Positions 35,827 to 44,975 are shown, counted from the stretch's first letter. The stretch: 59,875 nucleotides of DNA from Leptospira bouyouniensis (GCF_004769525.1 NZ_RQFT01000018.1:1-59875), one strand, 5' to 3'. Numbers and translations are program-made. Notes: a model not told the origin generated them from the letters alone.

Positions 35827-36555
35827 TTTAAGAATCTCCGCTAAATTTTCGAAAGCTTTCCAAGGAGCACTTCCCTCTTGAAGAGGTTTTCCGGTCTCTG
35901 TACGGTCCCGAATACTGTCGTTTTTTGGGATTGGTTCTAAAATTTTTAGTGATTTGATATTTCGTAATTTATCCAAAAGGTCCATTTGTTTTTGAGATGT
36001 TCCCCATTGAGAGGGGAGGATCATAACAGACTTTTTTTTACTTTGTTCATCAAATCTTTCCGCTTCGTTTACTTTTTTTAAAACTTGAGCCACTGTTCGC
36101 ACAGCCCATTTGGAAGGAGTTACTGGCACAAGGATTACAGAAGCTGGTAAATAAGAGGTGATATTTTCAGAAGATCCCGATCCAGGTGTGTCGATGACAA
36201 CGTAATCATATTTAGTTTTCGAAAGTACGTTTTTTAGTCTTGGGATGATGGAGAAATCTTTGGATGCAAGGTAACTTAAGTCAGAGAGTTCGATGATGGA
36301 AGGAAGTACATCTACATCGTTTGATTTTTTAATCGATTCTGCCAGAGTTGTTTCTGCATTCAAAACAGAAAGTGTGTTTCCGGAATCAAAAAACTCAACT
36401 GGTTCTTCGGGGAAAAAGAAGTCAGAAAGGTCTGCTTGCGGGTCCATGTCGATCGCAAGAGTAGAACCTTTTTTTGAGAGTGCGAGGGCTAGGTGAATTG
36501 CGGTGGTGGATTTAGAAGTTCCACCTTTGATATTGGCAACCGTAATGATTTTCAT
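35824..36555 (-). CDS. parA: Plasmid partition ATPase ParA
   Basis: A 243-residue Walker-type partition ATPase without an N-terminal HTH (type Ib length). It has the deviant Walker A KGGTSKST (10-17, both lysines), Walker A' IDMDPQADLSDFF and Walker B YDYVVIDTPGSGSS. It moves ParB-bound plasmid copies. The start codon sits inside an 11-bp inverted repeat and has no good Shine-Dalgarno, which suggests control at translation or by a bound protein. Confidence 0.93.
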   Translation of the reverse strand: MKIITVANIKGGTSKSTTAIHLALALSKKGSTLAIDMDPQADLSDFFFPEEPVEFFDSGNTLSVLNAETTLAESIKKSNDVDVLPSIIELSDLSYLASKDFSIIPRLKNVLSKTKYDYVVIDTPGSGSSENITSYLPASVILVPVTPSKWAVRTVAQVLKKVNEAERFDEQSKKKSVMILPSQWGTSQKQMDLLDKLRNIKSLKILEPIPKNDSIRDRTETGKPLQEGSAPWKAFENLAEILK

Positions 36556-36620
36556 TGCAGATTTATTTTTTTGTTCCTAGTTTCGGTTGCAATGAAAATT
36601 AAATTTTCGAATTTAATTTT
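36549..36620 (-). promoter_or_regulatory. Inverted repeats over the parA start and leader
   Basis: TTTTCATTGCA (36549-36559) and TGCAATGAAAA (36588-36598) pair 11/11 across 28 bases. The arm at 36549 includes the parA ATG (36553-36555). Just upstream lies a second AT-only stem, AAAATTAAAT-6-ATTTAATTTT (36595-36620). As DNA these may be ParA/ParB operators; as RNA the first would hide the start codon. Confidence 0.6.
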
Positions 36621-36626
36621 TAGAAA

Positions 36627-36640
36627 GTACGCCGGCGTAC
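36627..36640. promoter_or_regulatory. Candidate parS site 2 upstream of parA
   Basis: A second exact copy of GTACGCCGGCGTAC, 72 bases upstream of the parA start. The outer flanks are imperfect, unlike the copy at 35805. Flanking parA with two sites would allow ParB to act both as centromere-binding protein and repressor. Confidence 0.72.
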
Positions 36641-36683
36641 CTTTGAATTAGATCATAAATTTGAAATCTTTGGTGTAAAAGAG

Positions 36684-36756
36684 GTGCCCTAAGCAAAGGA
36701 TCGTAGCGGAAAATCAAAACCTGGAAGGTTTTTGGTTTGGAGCGAAGAGCCTGGTC
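36684..36756. repeat. Structured intergenic element, copy 2
   Basis: Same architecture as the element at 11043: GGATCGTAGCGGAAAATC, an inner hairpin AAAACCT-GGA-AGGTTTT (36717-36733), then GGTTTGGAGCGAAGAGCCTGG. The flanks are conserved while the inner stem differs completely in sequence, so the shape is retained. The function is unknown. Confidence 0.65.
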
Positions 36757-37273
36757 GTTTTCTCAAATTAATCTGGGAAATGGATAGATTCGATGCGCCC
36801 AAAGAAAGAGAAAAAACCAAGTGAGAAAAAGAAAAATTCTTGTACGATTTTGAATGTAATTTATATTTATCTCAACCCTTTCTACTGGGTGATGTAAACT
36901 TTCTGGATTGTGTGGAAGCAGTCCAGAAAGACTCTCTTCCCTCCCCTATTGCAAATCAAGATCACATCGAACCAATCGACAACGTCGGATTTGGGGTTCA
37001 AATATTATGTCACATTGGACTTGACAAAAAAATCCATTCTGATGAATAGAAGCATGGAGTAGGGGAGATGTCCCGTGACTCTTTATGCGGTCTTCCACAT
37101 ATATGCCGCAAGATACATCACCTGGGATTCCTATGAATTCCAAACATGGACGTTTGCAAAAACTTCCAATTTCAATTGCGTTGCGATAGCTTTAACTTCT
37201 TCGTAACGCAAAGTTCCAAAGAACAAATTAGTTTTTTGGGCACCGAAGGTCTCTGTTGGAAAAGAGAGGGAGT
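36757..37273. other. Noncoding region between parA and winged-HTH gene B; possible origin region
   Basis: About 520 bases with no credible gene. Small overlapping ORFs on both strands have no start signals or recognisable content. It holds a TGCGG-N15-CCGCA stem near 37085. Being bounded by a partition locus and a replication-type HTH gene, it is a candidate for the origin, but I saw no clear iterons or DnaA-box cluster. Confidence 0.35.
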
Positions 37274-37864
37274 ATGAAAGGGAAAGAAAGAACAGGAGTT
37301 TGGGTCGCACAATGGATTTATGATTTGGATTTAAATCCAAATCAGATTCGGTTGTATGCGGAAATTGTATCCTTGGATGCAAACGATGGGTGTTTTGCAT
37401 CGAATGAATATTTTGCAAAGATCTTACGATTAAAGCGTGATACGGTATCGCGACTCATCTCTCAGTTGAAAGAGAAAGGTCTTTTAGTCCAAACCCGTTT
37501 TGATGGTAGGAAGCGGTTTTTGAAACCCGTGTTGGATACAAGAGTTTCATCCCAAAGTTCTACTGGAAAAGAGAAACAGAAGGAGAGTCTGGATAGGACG
37601 AAAGTAGGGGAGAGTTTTGGAAGCAGATCCAAGGCTGCCTTGTATGAAGGTAAGGTCTCTTGTTATACAGTACAAAAACAAAATACTGTACAATTTGATT
37701 CATTGAAAACAATAGAAGAAAAATGGAACCAGTTTCTTAAGTGGATAACAGAAACAATGTCCGAGTCAACTAGGGAATCACTTTTACAATTAAAGGGACC
37801 GGAAGAGTTGTCAGGGTTACAACGGCGGTATTGGGACCGGTGGATTGGAACCCTGAAGTCTTAG
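37274..37864 (+). CDS. Winged-HTH plasmid protein B, paralogue of protein A
   Basis: A 196-residue protein very similar to the one at 33777 through the winged helix: LYAEIVSLDANDGCFASNEY, FAKILRLKRDTVSRLISQLK and QTRFDGRKRFLKPVL. The rest is a looser polar stretch with a related C-terminal helix (RRYWDRWIGTLK). ATG 37274 follows AGAGGGAGT; a TTG at 37256 is less likely. Having two copies, one on each side of parAB and transcribed in opposite directions, suggests duplication of a replication regulator; one may initiate and the other control. Confidence 0.68.
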   Translation: MKGKERTGVWVAQWIYDLDLNPNQIRLYAEIVSLDANDGCFASNEYFAKILRLKRDTVSRLISQLKEKGLLVQTRFDGRKRFLKPVLDTRVSSQSSTGKEKQKESLDRTKVGESFGSRSKAALYEGKVSCYTVQKQNTVQFDSLKTIEEKWNQFLKWITETMSESTRESLLQLKGPEELSGLQRRYWDRWIGTLKS

Positions 37865-37867
37865 TGA

Positions 37868-38314
37868 TTATTTGACTTGGGTGATGTCTTGGCGGAATTG
37901 GGATCTGCCACCTGGATACTCGATGATGTAGATACATTGGCAATTTTCCCAAGCAGGACTTGAAAGGAAAAAACCACCTTCTTCCGATTGGCAAGAATCT
38001 TGTTTTGGTTTGATTTTGTGGGCTGCAATCAGTCTGCCCAAGTCTTTGATTTCTGTTTCTGAGAGTTCTACGGATTCATTTTCTAACAAAATGCTTGTTA
38101 GTTTTGGGGATGTGGAGAGAAGGTTTGTTGCATTCACACAAGTAGTCCTTCGCATGGCTAGGCTACCAGATTCGATTGCTTGCGCACTCGCTTTGGCAGA
38201 GACCGCGGCATAAAATACTTCGGATCCGTCTTTTTGTTTCCATTCGGATTTCCAAGGGGTATAGGTTTGGCATGTGTAGAGAATCAAGAGAAGTAGAATG
38301 GGTAAGTATCTCAT
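37868..38314 (-). CDS. Small lipoprotein of unknown function
   Basis: A 148-residue lipoprotein (LPILLLLILYTCQ; Cys 15). The mature part has a helical segment rich in Ala/Ser (EVFYAAVSAKASAQAIESGS) and five further cysteines (TTCVN, DSCQS, ENCQC), suggesting disulphides. It resembles other small Leptospira lipoproteins in style but I recognise no family. It is convergent with HTH gene B, three bases from its stop. Confidence 0.75.
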   Translation of the reverse strand: MRYLPILLLLILYTCQTYTPWKSEWKQKDGSEVFYAAVSAKASAQAIESGSLAMRRTTCVNATNLLSTSPKLTSILLENESVELSETEIKDLGRLIAAHKIKPKQDSCQSEEGGFFLSSPAWENCQCIYIIEYPGGRSQFRQDITQVK

Positions 38315-38430
38315 GTTTGAATTCTAATCAAGGAAGAGTCTTTGTCAATGGAAAGAGTCGAGGTCGAGGACGGGGTTTTGTTAATTTATTGTAAAATAAC
38401 AGTTTTGTTTCAGATTAGGAACTGACAAAG

Positions 38431-39396
38431 ATGAGTTTATTCAAACCGATCCCTCTTTTTTCTGGCCCCATGGTACAGTCCTTTATGGCGTCTTTTAAGT
38501 CAAAGGCTGACAAAGCCTATGGGAAAAATCTGAAAGGGGAGTGGAGATCGGTAAAAACAAAAAAAGGTGTCACTTTACTCGCAAGAGTGCATGATGTTCA
38601 GAGTCCCAAAGGGATCGTCATCTTGGTGCATGGTTGGGAAGGCAGTATTCATTCCAGCTACATCATTCGAACCACCAAACATTTTTTAGCAAAAGATTAT
38701 TCTGTATATCGATTGAATTTGAGAGATCATGGAGATACCCACCATTTAAACGAAGGGATCTTTAATGGAAGTTTATTGGAAGAAACTTATGACGCGGTGC
38801 TGGAATTGGCAAAGTCAATCAAGTCCAAACTTCCCGTGTACTTGGCCGGCTTTTCCCTTGGTGGAAATTTTGTACTCCGAATGGCAGGAAGGCATAGCAT
38901 GGCCAAAGCGGATCAAAAGATTCCAGGGCTCAAACATTGTTTTGCCTTTAGCCCAGCTCTAGATCCAAAACTTGCCACCATCAAAATGGACAACCATCCA
39001 TTCCTTCGGAAATATTTTTTAAAATCATGGAAATCTTCTTTAGAGAAAAAAGGCCAACTCTTTCCTCATTTGTATTCCTTTCATGATTTGGATCGATACG
39101 AATCGGTGATGGATTTAACAGAAAAAATGGTGAAAGAGTTTTCTCAGTTTCGTTCTGTTGACGAATATTTTTTATCTTATACTTTGAATGACCTCTTTTT
39201 CAAAACGATCAAAGTCCCAACCACCATTTTGACTTCTATGGATGATCCGGTGATCCCTTGGAAAGAGTTCACTGAAATCCCAACCTCCGCTTACATTGAT
39301 GTGGTGATTGAAGCAAAAGGTGGTCACTGCGGATTCATTGAAGACTGGAAACGATCTTCGTATTATTGGAGGATTATGGAAAAAAAGATGGGTTGA
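38431..39396 (+). CDS. Alpha/beta hydrolase, YheT-like
   Basis: A 321-residue hydrolase with HGWEGSIHSSY (oxyanion), nucleophile elbow LAGFSLGGNFVLR (Ser in GFSLGG), SMDDPVIPW (acid) and GGHCGFIED (His). This is the triad and order of YheT/ABHD1-3-type esterases. There is no signal peptide, so it is cytoplasmic. The substrate is unknown. Its 3' end overlaps the convergent opgH by 23 bases. Confidence 0.85.
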   Translation: MSLFKPIPLFSGPMVQSFMASFKSKADKAYGKNLKGEWRSVKTKKGVTLLARVHDVQSPKGIVILVHGWEGSIHSSYIIRTTKHFLAKDYSVYRLNLRDHGDTHHLNEGIFNGSLLEETYDAVLELAKSIKSKLPVYLAGFSLGGNFVLRMAGRHSMAKADQKIPGLKHCFAFSPALDPKLATIKMDNHPFLRKYFLKSWKSSLEKKGQLFPHLYSFHDLDRYESVMDLTEKMVKEFSQFRSVDEYFLSYTLNDLFFKTIKVPTTILTSMDDPVIPWKEFTEIPTSAYIDVVIEAKGGHCGFIEDWKRSSYYWRIMEKKMG

Positions 39397-41416
39397 TCTC
39401 TTCCCAAATTTTTTTCCAATAATTCCCCCACTTGGATTTTTCAGAAGTCCAAAATTTTTGAAAAAATAAATCTAACAATTCTCGATTAGAAAGGATGTTT
39501 AACATTTTTTTTCGATCCAAACGATCGGGTCCTTCTCCAAGTAAAATTTCGAAATCCTTTGTGATTGATTCCGAAACTTTTGACCTGTAGGATTTGTTCC
39601 CTTGTAATTGTTTGTGTTTCTTGTGGAAAATAGGATGCACAAGTGCATAAAAAATTTCTTTACCTTCCATTCGATTCTGATCATTACGTGAGAGTTCTTC
39701 TTTCAAATTGTTTGTTAGTGCTAAATTCGGTTTCCAATACGATAGATCAAAAAACGAATGAAAGGATTTTTGTTCGCGACTTGTCAAAATCACAAGAGGG
39801 ATGGAGAGAGTCCAACCAATCCAAATGGGCATGGTTAAGAAAAAAAGCATAAGGGAATAGGAGTAACTGATATAAGCAGAAACAAGTCCAAGGATGGTGA
39901 TTCCAAAAAAGGAAGAAACCACATAGGAGAATGGGTAACTTGATTCCGCATCACGGTTCTGCGGGCCCCAAGAAATCTTTTTGTTTAGGAATATGGACAC
40001 CACAAAAATGCTATGGTAAATCATATAGATCGGAGCGATGAGAATGGAAAATAAAGTTTCAAAAAAGAAGGCTGGGAACTTTTGGAAAATTTGTCTGATC
40101 GGTAAACTCAAATAACTTAAAACTCTTGGTAAAAAGAGAAGGATTAATGATAAATATAAAAGTTTTAAATACAAGGGATCATAAATCTGAGCTTTGAAGT
40201 ATTCGAACTCTTCTGGCAACATTGAGTAATTGAGGAACTTACTTTCTTCTATATAATTCCACAAACTGAGTAAAATATAACAAAGCCAGATAGGTGAATT
40301 GAGGTAAGACAAAATTCCATTTAAGATGTGGATACGATTGATGAATGGAATCTTTTTCCCAAATAAAAACCAAAAATGTTGCATGTTCCCTTGGCACCAT
40401 CTTTGGTCTCGTTTCAAAACATCGATGATATTCGGAGGATTCTCTTCGTAACTTCCTTCTAGTTCATAAGCACATAAAACTTCGAATCCCGCCTTTCGCA
40501 TAAGGCTTGCTTCCACTGTATCGTGGCTTAGAATTTTTCCACCGAGCCCACCATACTCCGGGAGATGAGGGAGGGCACAGTATTCCATAAACGGTTTGAT
40601 GCGTAAGATGGCATTATGCCCCCAATAACTATTGACATTGATCTGCCAAAAACTAGCCCCTTTTAAGAAATAAGAACTAAATAGGTAAGAGGAAAATTCC
40701 GTTAGTTTTTGGAAAAGTGTTGTTGCGCGAAATAATTTAGAATTGGTTTGGATGATCCCTGCCTTCGGGTTACGTTGCATCATGGCAATGAGTTGTATGA
40801 TAAGGTCTCCACTCATCAAACTATCAGCATCTAAGATGATCATATACTCATAACGATTGCCCCAACGACGACAAAAATCAGCGATATTACCACTTTTCCC
40901 ATTAAGGTTACTTTTTCTTCTTCGGTAATGGAATTTTTGATAATTTCCAGTTGCTTCACATAACCCAAGGTAAGCGGCTTCTTCTTTGATCCATTTTTCT
41001 GGAGTTCTCGTATCACTTAAGATGAAAAAATCTAATTTAGGAAGGGAATGGTATGTTTCGAGTGATTCATAAATGACTTTGATCCTTGCAAAGATCGAAA
41101 CTTCATTTTCCTCGTAGACTGGCATCACAAGAGCAACAGGAACTGATTCGATACTTTGAAAATCCAATTCATTTTCTGGGATTTTTTTTGCTCTGAATAA
41201 AGGATCCCCTTTTTTTAAGAGAGAGATCAAAAATCCAAACAGGGAAGTGGTTGCTCCATAGGATAACATGGGCAAAAGGAAAAGTAAGGTGATGAATTGG
41301 TAATACTCGGTTAACTCAACTCCACCAAAGGAGATGATTTGCGCAAATGTAGATAACCCGATGATGATTGGTATTATAAAAACAATGAAAAATAGAAAAC
41401 GATGTAATTGGATCAT
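39374..41416 (-). CDS. opgH: Membrane glucosyltransferase OpgH/MdoH
   Basis: A 680-residue family-2 glycosyltransferase of the OpgH type. Two N-terminal membrane spans are followed by VALVMPVYEENEVSIFARI, FFILSDTRTPE, YRRRKSNLNGKSGNIADFCR, MIILDADSLMSGD and the QRWCQGN signature (Q/RxxRW), then five or six membrane spans. It makes the beta-1,2 backbone of periplasmic glucans from UDP-glucose. It is shorter than E. coli OpgH (about 850) because the long cytoplasmic N-terminus is absent; a separate small gene directly upstream may stand in for it. Its start overlaps that gene (ATGA). Confidence 0.9.
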   Translation of the reverse strand: MIQLHRFLFFIVFIIPIIIGLSTFAQIISFGGVELTEYYQFITLLFLLPMLSYGATTSLFGFLISLLKKGDPLFRAKKIPENELDFQSIESVPVALVMPVYEENEVSIFARIKVIYESLETYHSLPKLDFFILSDTRTPEKWIKEEAAYLGLCEATGNYQKFHYRRRKSNLNGKSGNIADFCRRWGNRYEYMIILDADSLMSGDLIIQLIAMMQRNPKAGIIQTNSKLFRATTLFQKLTEFSSYLFSSYFLKGASFWQINVNSYWGHNAILRIKPFMEYCALPHLPEYGGLGGKILSHDTVEASLMRKAGFEVLCAYELEGSYEENPPNIIDVLKRDQRWCQGNMQHFWFLFGKKIPFINRIHILNGILSYLNSPIWLCYILLSLWNYIEESKFLNYSMLPEEFEYFKAQIYDPLYLKLLYLSLILLFLPRVLSYLSLPIRQIFQKFPAFFFETLFSILIAPIYMIYHSIFVVSIFLNKKISWGPQNRDAESSYPFSYVVSSFFGITILGLVSAYISYSYSLMLFFLTMPIWIGWTLSIPLVILTSREQKSFHSFFDLSYWKPNLALTNNLKEELSRNDQNRMEGKEIFYALVHPIFHKKHKQLQGNKSYRSKVSESITKDFEILLGEGPDRLDRKKMLNILSNRELLDLFFQKFWTSEKSKWGNYWKKIWEEINPSFFP

Positions 41417-41802
41417 AATAACCTAAAGATGATGAGGTAATAGAGTGCCGTCCAAGTGAATATGGAAACTATAATGAAGATGGGTTTAAACGAACTGATG
41501 ATGGATTCTTTTGATTTGATTGGTTCCATTTTCCAGTCGGAATCCTTTGGAACCATGGATCCAAATTGCCAGGCCCTGTCAGGGAAGGGAAGAGGCGATT
41601 CAGTACCGATGTTATTTGCTTTTATATATTCGATCCAAAGGGGCCAATCTTTTTCCCATCGGTAAGAGATGTTTGTGTTTTGGAAAAAATGGGAAAGAGT
41701 ATGCGAGATGTTATATTCATTTTGAACTCCTGATAACAAAAGGAAAGTTCGCAAACGTTCACTCAACTCAATTTGATACAAAGTATTATTTTGAAATTCC
41801 AT
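41413..41802 (-). CDS. Small membrane protein between opgG and opgH
   Basis: A 129-residue protein: a polar N-terminal region of about 100 residues, then one C-terminal membrane span (FKPIFIIVSIFTWTALYYLII). I know no family for it. It overlaps opgG by 17 bases and opgH by four, so all three are made together. The segment LPFPDRAWQFGSMVP loosely recalls the region before the first membrane span of E. coli OpgH. It could be a detached N-terminal domain of OpgH; this is a weak inference. Confidence 0.65.
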   Translation of the reverse strand: MEFQNNTLYQIELSERLRTFLLLSGVQNEYNISHTLSHFFQNTNISYRWEKDWPLWIEYIKANNIGTESPLPFPDRAWQFGSMVPKDSDWKMEPIKSKESIISSFKPIFIIVSIFTWTALYYLIIFRLL

Positions 41803-43351
41803 CTCTGTATATCCAAGTTTCTGTGATTTTTTGATTTTCTTTCTCTAAATAAACATTCCAATTCGAAACTTCAATTGGTGATGTATGCCAAATTTGTAAT
41901 CTCCATTGGTCAAGTTCACGTATCTTTTCGATTTTATAACGAATTTGATCTGCTGGGATCACATCATTTTTGATGATGGCTTTTAGTTCTGTTTTTGGAT
42001 CTAAGGCTTTTAGGAAATCACCTGTAAAATAAAGTGTTAACATTTTTTCCTTAGGGAACAAAGGGTCTGTTCCTTTATAATAGGATGAAGTTTTTCCCAA
42101 CTGATGAGTTTCTGGTGATTTTTCAATATAACTCAATCTATATTGGAATTCGTATCCTTCTTTCAAATTCGGAGGAATGTTTGGTTCCCAAAAAATAGTT
42201 ACGTTGTCATCGGAATCAAGATTAGTTGTGAATTCCAATAGATATAATTCACCTTCTCCCCAATCTCCTTTGGGTTCTACCCAAACACTTGGCCTCCGAT
42301 GGTATAATAATTTTTCATCTTGGTAACTTTTAAATTTACGATCCCTTTGGATGAGTCCAAAACCCTTTGGATGATTCAATTCTATACTTGTCAGTTTGGT
42401 TTTTTTGGGATTGATGAGAGGCCTCCATTCCCAATTGTCTTCACCAAGATATGTTAGGAGCCCATCAGAGTCATGGATCTCAGGATGGATATTGCCAAGG
42501 ATGGGGACATTGGATTCTCCATAGAGAAACATCGAAGTGATCGGCGCAAATCCCAACCGTTTGATTTTTTTTCGTAAATAAATTTTAGCTCGTATATCAA
42601 TGGTTGTGATCTCGCCAGGTGTGACAAAAAATTCATACGCACCTACTACGGATTCACTGTTCATTATGGCATAAATCAAAATAGAGGAATCATTTTTTTC
42701 GGGACGTTTGATATAGAAACTTTCAAAGATAGGAAATTCTTCTTTCCCTTCAGGGCCGGTGTTGATGGCAAGACCTCTTCCCGATAAACCATACACTTGG
42801 TCTTTGGAAAGTGCGCGGAAATAAGAAGACCCTTGGAATACTAAAAATTCCTCCAAGGTTTCCTTTTGGTTGATTGGATAATGGACTCGAAAGCCAGTGT
42901 ATTGCAATTTTTTACTTAACTCAAAAAAGTCGTCTGTGAGAGGCAGGTTCCCAAAGTGAAACCGAGACGAATCATAAGGAATCTCAACTGGCTTTTCTTC
43001 GATCACTTCATAAATTCTAATCCCATTGCTATAAATATGGCCTGGATGGAAAAAATGCAATTGGTAGGGGAGAGCTAAATTTTTCCAAATGGCAACGTCT
43101 GGTTTGTATTCAATTTGCCTATAATCTTCAAAACTGATTCCATCGAGTCCCGGAATTTTATACACAGGAGTTGGAACGAATTTGGATTTCAGTTTTTGTT
43201 TTGCAATTTGGTCTGCGGCATTAAAATCAAAAATTTCAGAATTGGCGGAAATCGAAAAGAGAGTGTGAACTGTAAGATCATTTTTTTTAAAGATAACGAA
43301 GACACATAACAATATGGCAATGATGGCAAAGTATATGTTTAATTTCTTCAT
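41786..43351 (-). CDS. opgG: Periplasmic glucan biosynthesis protein OpgG/OpgD
   Basis: A 521-residue OpgG-family protein with an N-terminal signal/anchor (IYFAIIAILLCVFVIF). Family blocks are SFEDYRQIEYKPDVAIW, QLHFFHPGHIYSNGIRIYEV, SYFRALSKDQVYGLSGRGLA and NHPKGFGLIQRDRKFKSYQD, RRPSVWVEPKGDWGEGELYL. It acts in the periplasm on the glucan backbone made by OpgH. It is first in opgG-orf-opgH. Confidence 0.9.
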   Translation of the reverse strand: MKKLNIYFAIIAILLCVFVIFKKNDLTVHTLFSISANSEIFDFNAADQIAKQKLKSKFVPTPVYKIPGLDGISFEDYRQIEYKPDVAIWKNLALPYQLHFFHPGHIYSNGIRIYEVIEEKPVEIPYDSSRFHFGNLPLTDDFFELSKKLQYTGFRVHYPINQKETLEEFLVFQGSSYFRALSKDQVYGLSGRGLAINTGPEGKEEFPIFESFYIKRPEKNDSSILIYAIMNSESVVGAYEFFVTPGEITTIDIRAKIYLRKKIKRLGFAPITSMFLYGESNVPILGNIHPEIHDSDGLLTYLGEDNWEWRPLINPKKTKLTSIELNHPKGFGLIQRDRKFKSYQDEKLLYHRRPSVWVEPKGDWGEGELYLLEFTTNLDSDDNVTIFWEPNIPPNLKEGYEFQYRLSYIEKSPETHQLGKTSSYYKGTDPLFPKEKMLTLYFTGDFLKALDPKTELKAIIKNDVIPADQIRYKIEKIRELDQWRLQIWHTSPIEVSNWNVYLEKENQKITETWIYRDGISK

Positions 43352-43493
43352 AAGAATGAGTCTTTGAAATGATCATGAAAGGTCATTCAAATTCTGGAAT
43401 GTAGTAAAATACTTTCACTAAACATGGATTAAGCAATAGGAAAATATTTTTCAGTTGCATGATTCAATTCCTTCTATAACGTTTTCCCAACTT

Positions 43494-44975
43494 ATGAAGT
43501 CCCATTTGAAATTGTATTGTTTCGTTTTTTTGATTTTTGTCGTAAATTTTGTGAGTTGTTTAAGTGAAGAAAAATCAGAGAAAGTATTCGGTACATCTGT
43601 CATCTCTTCCAACAAACCGCAAACGTTTAAAAAAATTGCACCTTTAACAGCCAATTCTTATGGATCTAGGAAAAATCTGTATGAACATGGATGGGCAGTA
43701 ATCCCTTCAGGGAAAAAGGCAATCGACCTTTCCAAAGAAAATCTGATGAGTGCAAATGTGGCCAAAGCTATGGTCCTTGTTAAATTAAAAAAACGAAGCG
43801 AAGATTTCCCTGGAAAACTCGGGAATACCATGAATGCCGTGAAACAATGGACAAAAGAAGGGTATTCGGATGGTACGAAAAGAACAGAAGATATTTATGA
43901 TGCAGGTGTCCAACTTTCGAAAGAAGAGTGGAAACTTTCTAAATCCAGCTTCAGTGAAGCTGGGAATCGATTTGTATTAGGGTATGTATTTTTAGTCCCA
44001 AGAGTGAAATCTGACTGGGATGTAATGGATAAAGAACTAAGTCGGTATGCAGATGTGCGAGATCAAAAATCTAACCAACTGAATCAATTATTTACATCGA
44101 CTTTGAAAAACAATTCGAAGAATGTGATGAATTCTTGGGGAGATTCCTTTAAAAAAGCTTCCGACGAATTCACTCGAAATTACGAAGAGTCAGGTGAGAG
44201 AGACAATGCACTCCTTGCACTCGTTGATATCTTCCAAGGTTATACAATTGCCTTGAAGGAAGTTGTGATCTCACCTGTTGCCAAAACAACTGTGAACACA
44301 GGTGAACTTTTGTTAGTCAATGGAGTGTATGTTCCCCTTTCGCAAGGGATGAATTTTTCTTCTAATGCATTGGTTTCGACAGGACTTGTATTTTATTACA
44401 CAACAAAATCGGGATACCGTGTTTTTTCTCCTACACTCGAAGCTGGGATGTTTAGTTCAATTGGGATACTTTCCGCTTCTGCAACATTACCAACGTATAC
44501 TTCTGGAACATCGATAGCTCTCTTTAACCAAGTGACCTCTGTTGCCGCCACAACAGCGGGTGGTGCCATTGGTGCGACAGGTGGGGTAGGTTATGAAACC
44601 ACTGCCTACGCAACGGGACTCACGTATGACCTAACAACTGGCACTGCCGAAGCAGGAATGTATACGATGAGTTCCGGGATCGTACTCGGTTACTCTGCAC
44701 TCACCGTTTTACCTCCACAGATTTTACTCACAGCAGTGGATGGACCAATTCTCATCATGTATGATGGGCCAAGGGTTGTAATTGCGGTTGTGAAAGGAAA
44801 TTATGTGGAGGAAGAAGACCTTCCCACAGGTACTGTGATCAACTTAGAAGAAGCAAAAAAGAAAGGGAAAGTTAAAATCTTATCAGATGATCCAAAGCTC
44901 ATCAAAAAAGTACTCGATGCTGAGATGTCAGAACAAATGAAGCGTTCCAAAAAATTAGAGGCGCAATCGAAATGA
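43494..44975 (+). CDS. Gly/Ala/Thr-rich lipoprotein, first of a pair, unknown family
   Basis: A 493-residue lipoprotein (CFVFLIFVVNFVSCLSE; Cys near residue 22). About 200 polar, helical residues (many Lys/Glu/Ser; SEDFPGKLGNTMNAVKQWTK) precede about 180 residues rich in Gly, Ala, Thr and Ser with alternating hydrophobic stretches (SVAATTAGGAIGATGGVGYE). A charged end follows: DGPRVVIAVVKGNYVEEEDL, PTGTVINLEEAKKKGKVKIL. The same end pattern occurs in the next protein. I start at ATG 43494 because the signal peptide begins there; a TTG at 43455 gives an odd extension. The function is unknown; the glycine-rich part could insert into or line a membrane. Confidence 0.78.
   Translation: MKSHLKLYCFVFLIFVVNFVSCLSEEKSEKVFGTSVISSNKPQTFKKIAPLTANSYGSRKNLYEHGWAVIPSGKKAIDLSKENLMSANVAKAMVLVKLKKRSEDFPGKLGNTMNAVKQWTKEGYSDGTKRTEDIYDAGVQLSKEEWKLSKSSFSEAGNRFVLGYVFLVPRVKSDWDVMDKELSRYADVRDQKSNQLNQLFTSTLKNNSKNVMNSWGDSFKKASDEFTRNYEESGERDNALLALVDIFQGYTIALKEVVISPVAKTTVNTGELLLVNGVYVPLSQGMNFSSNALVSTGLVFYYTTKSGYRVFSPTLEAGMFSSIGILSASATLPTYTSGTSIALFNQVTSVAATTAGGAIGATGGVGYETTAYATGLTYDLTTGTAEAGMYTMSSGIVLGYSALTVLPPQILLTAVDGPILIMYDGPRVVIAVVKGNYVEEEDLPTGTVINLEEAKKKGKVKILSDDPKLIKKVLDAEMSEQMKRSKKLEAQSK

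Noticed and set aside
36840..37143. Small ORFs on both strands between parA and HTH gene B
   Set aside because: No Shine-Dalgarno, no recognisable content, overlapping each other on opposite strands. Treated as noncoding.
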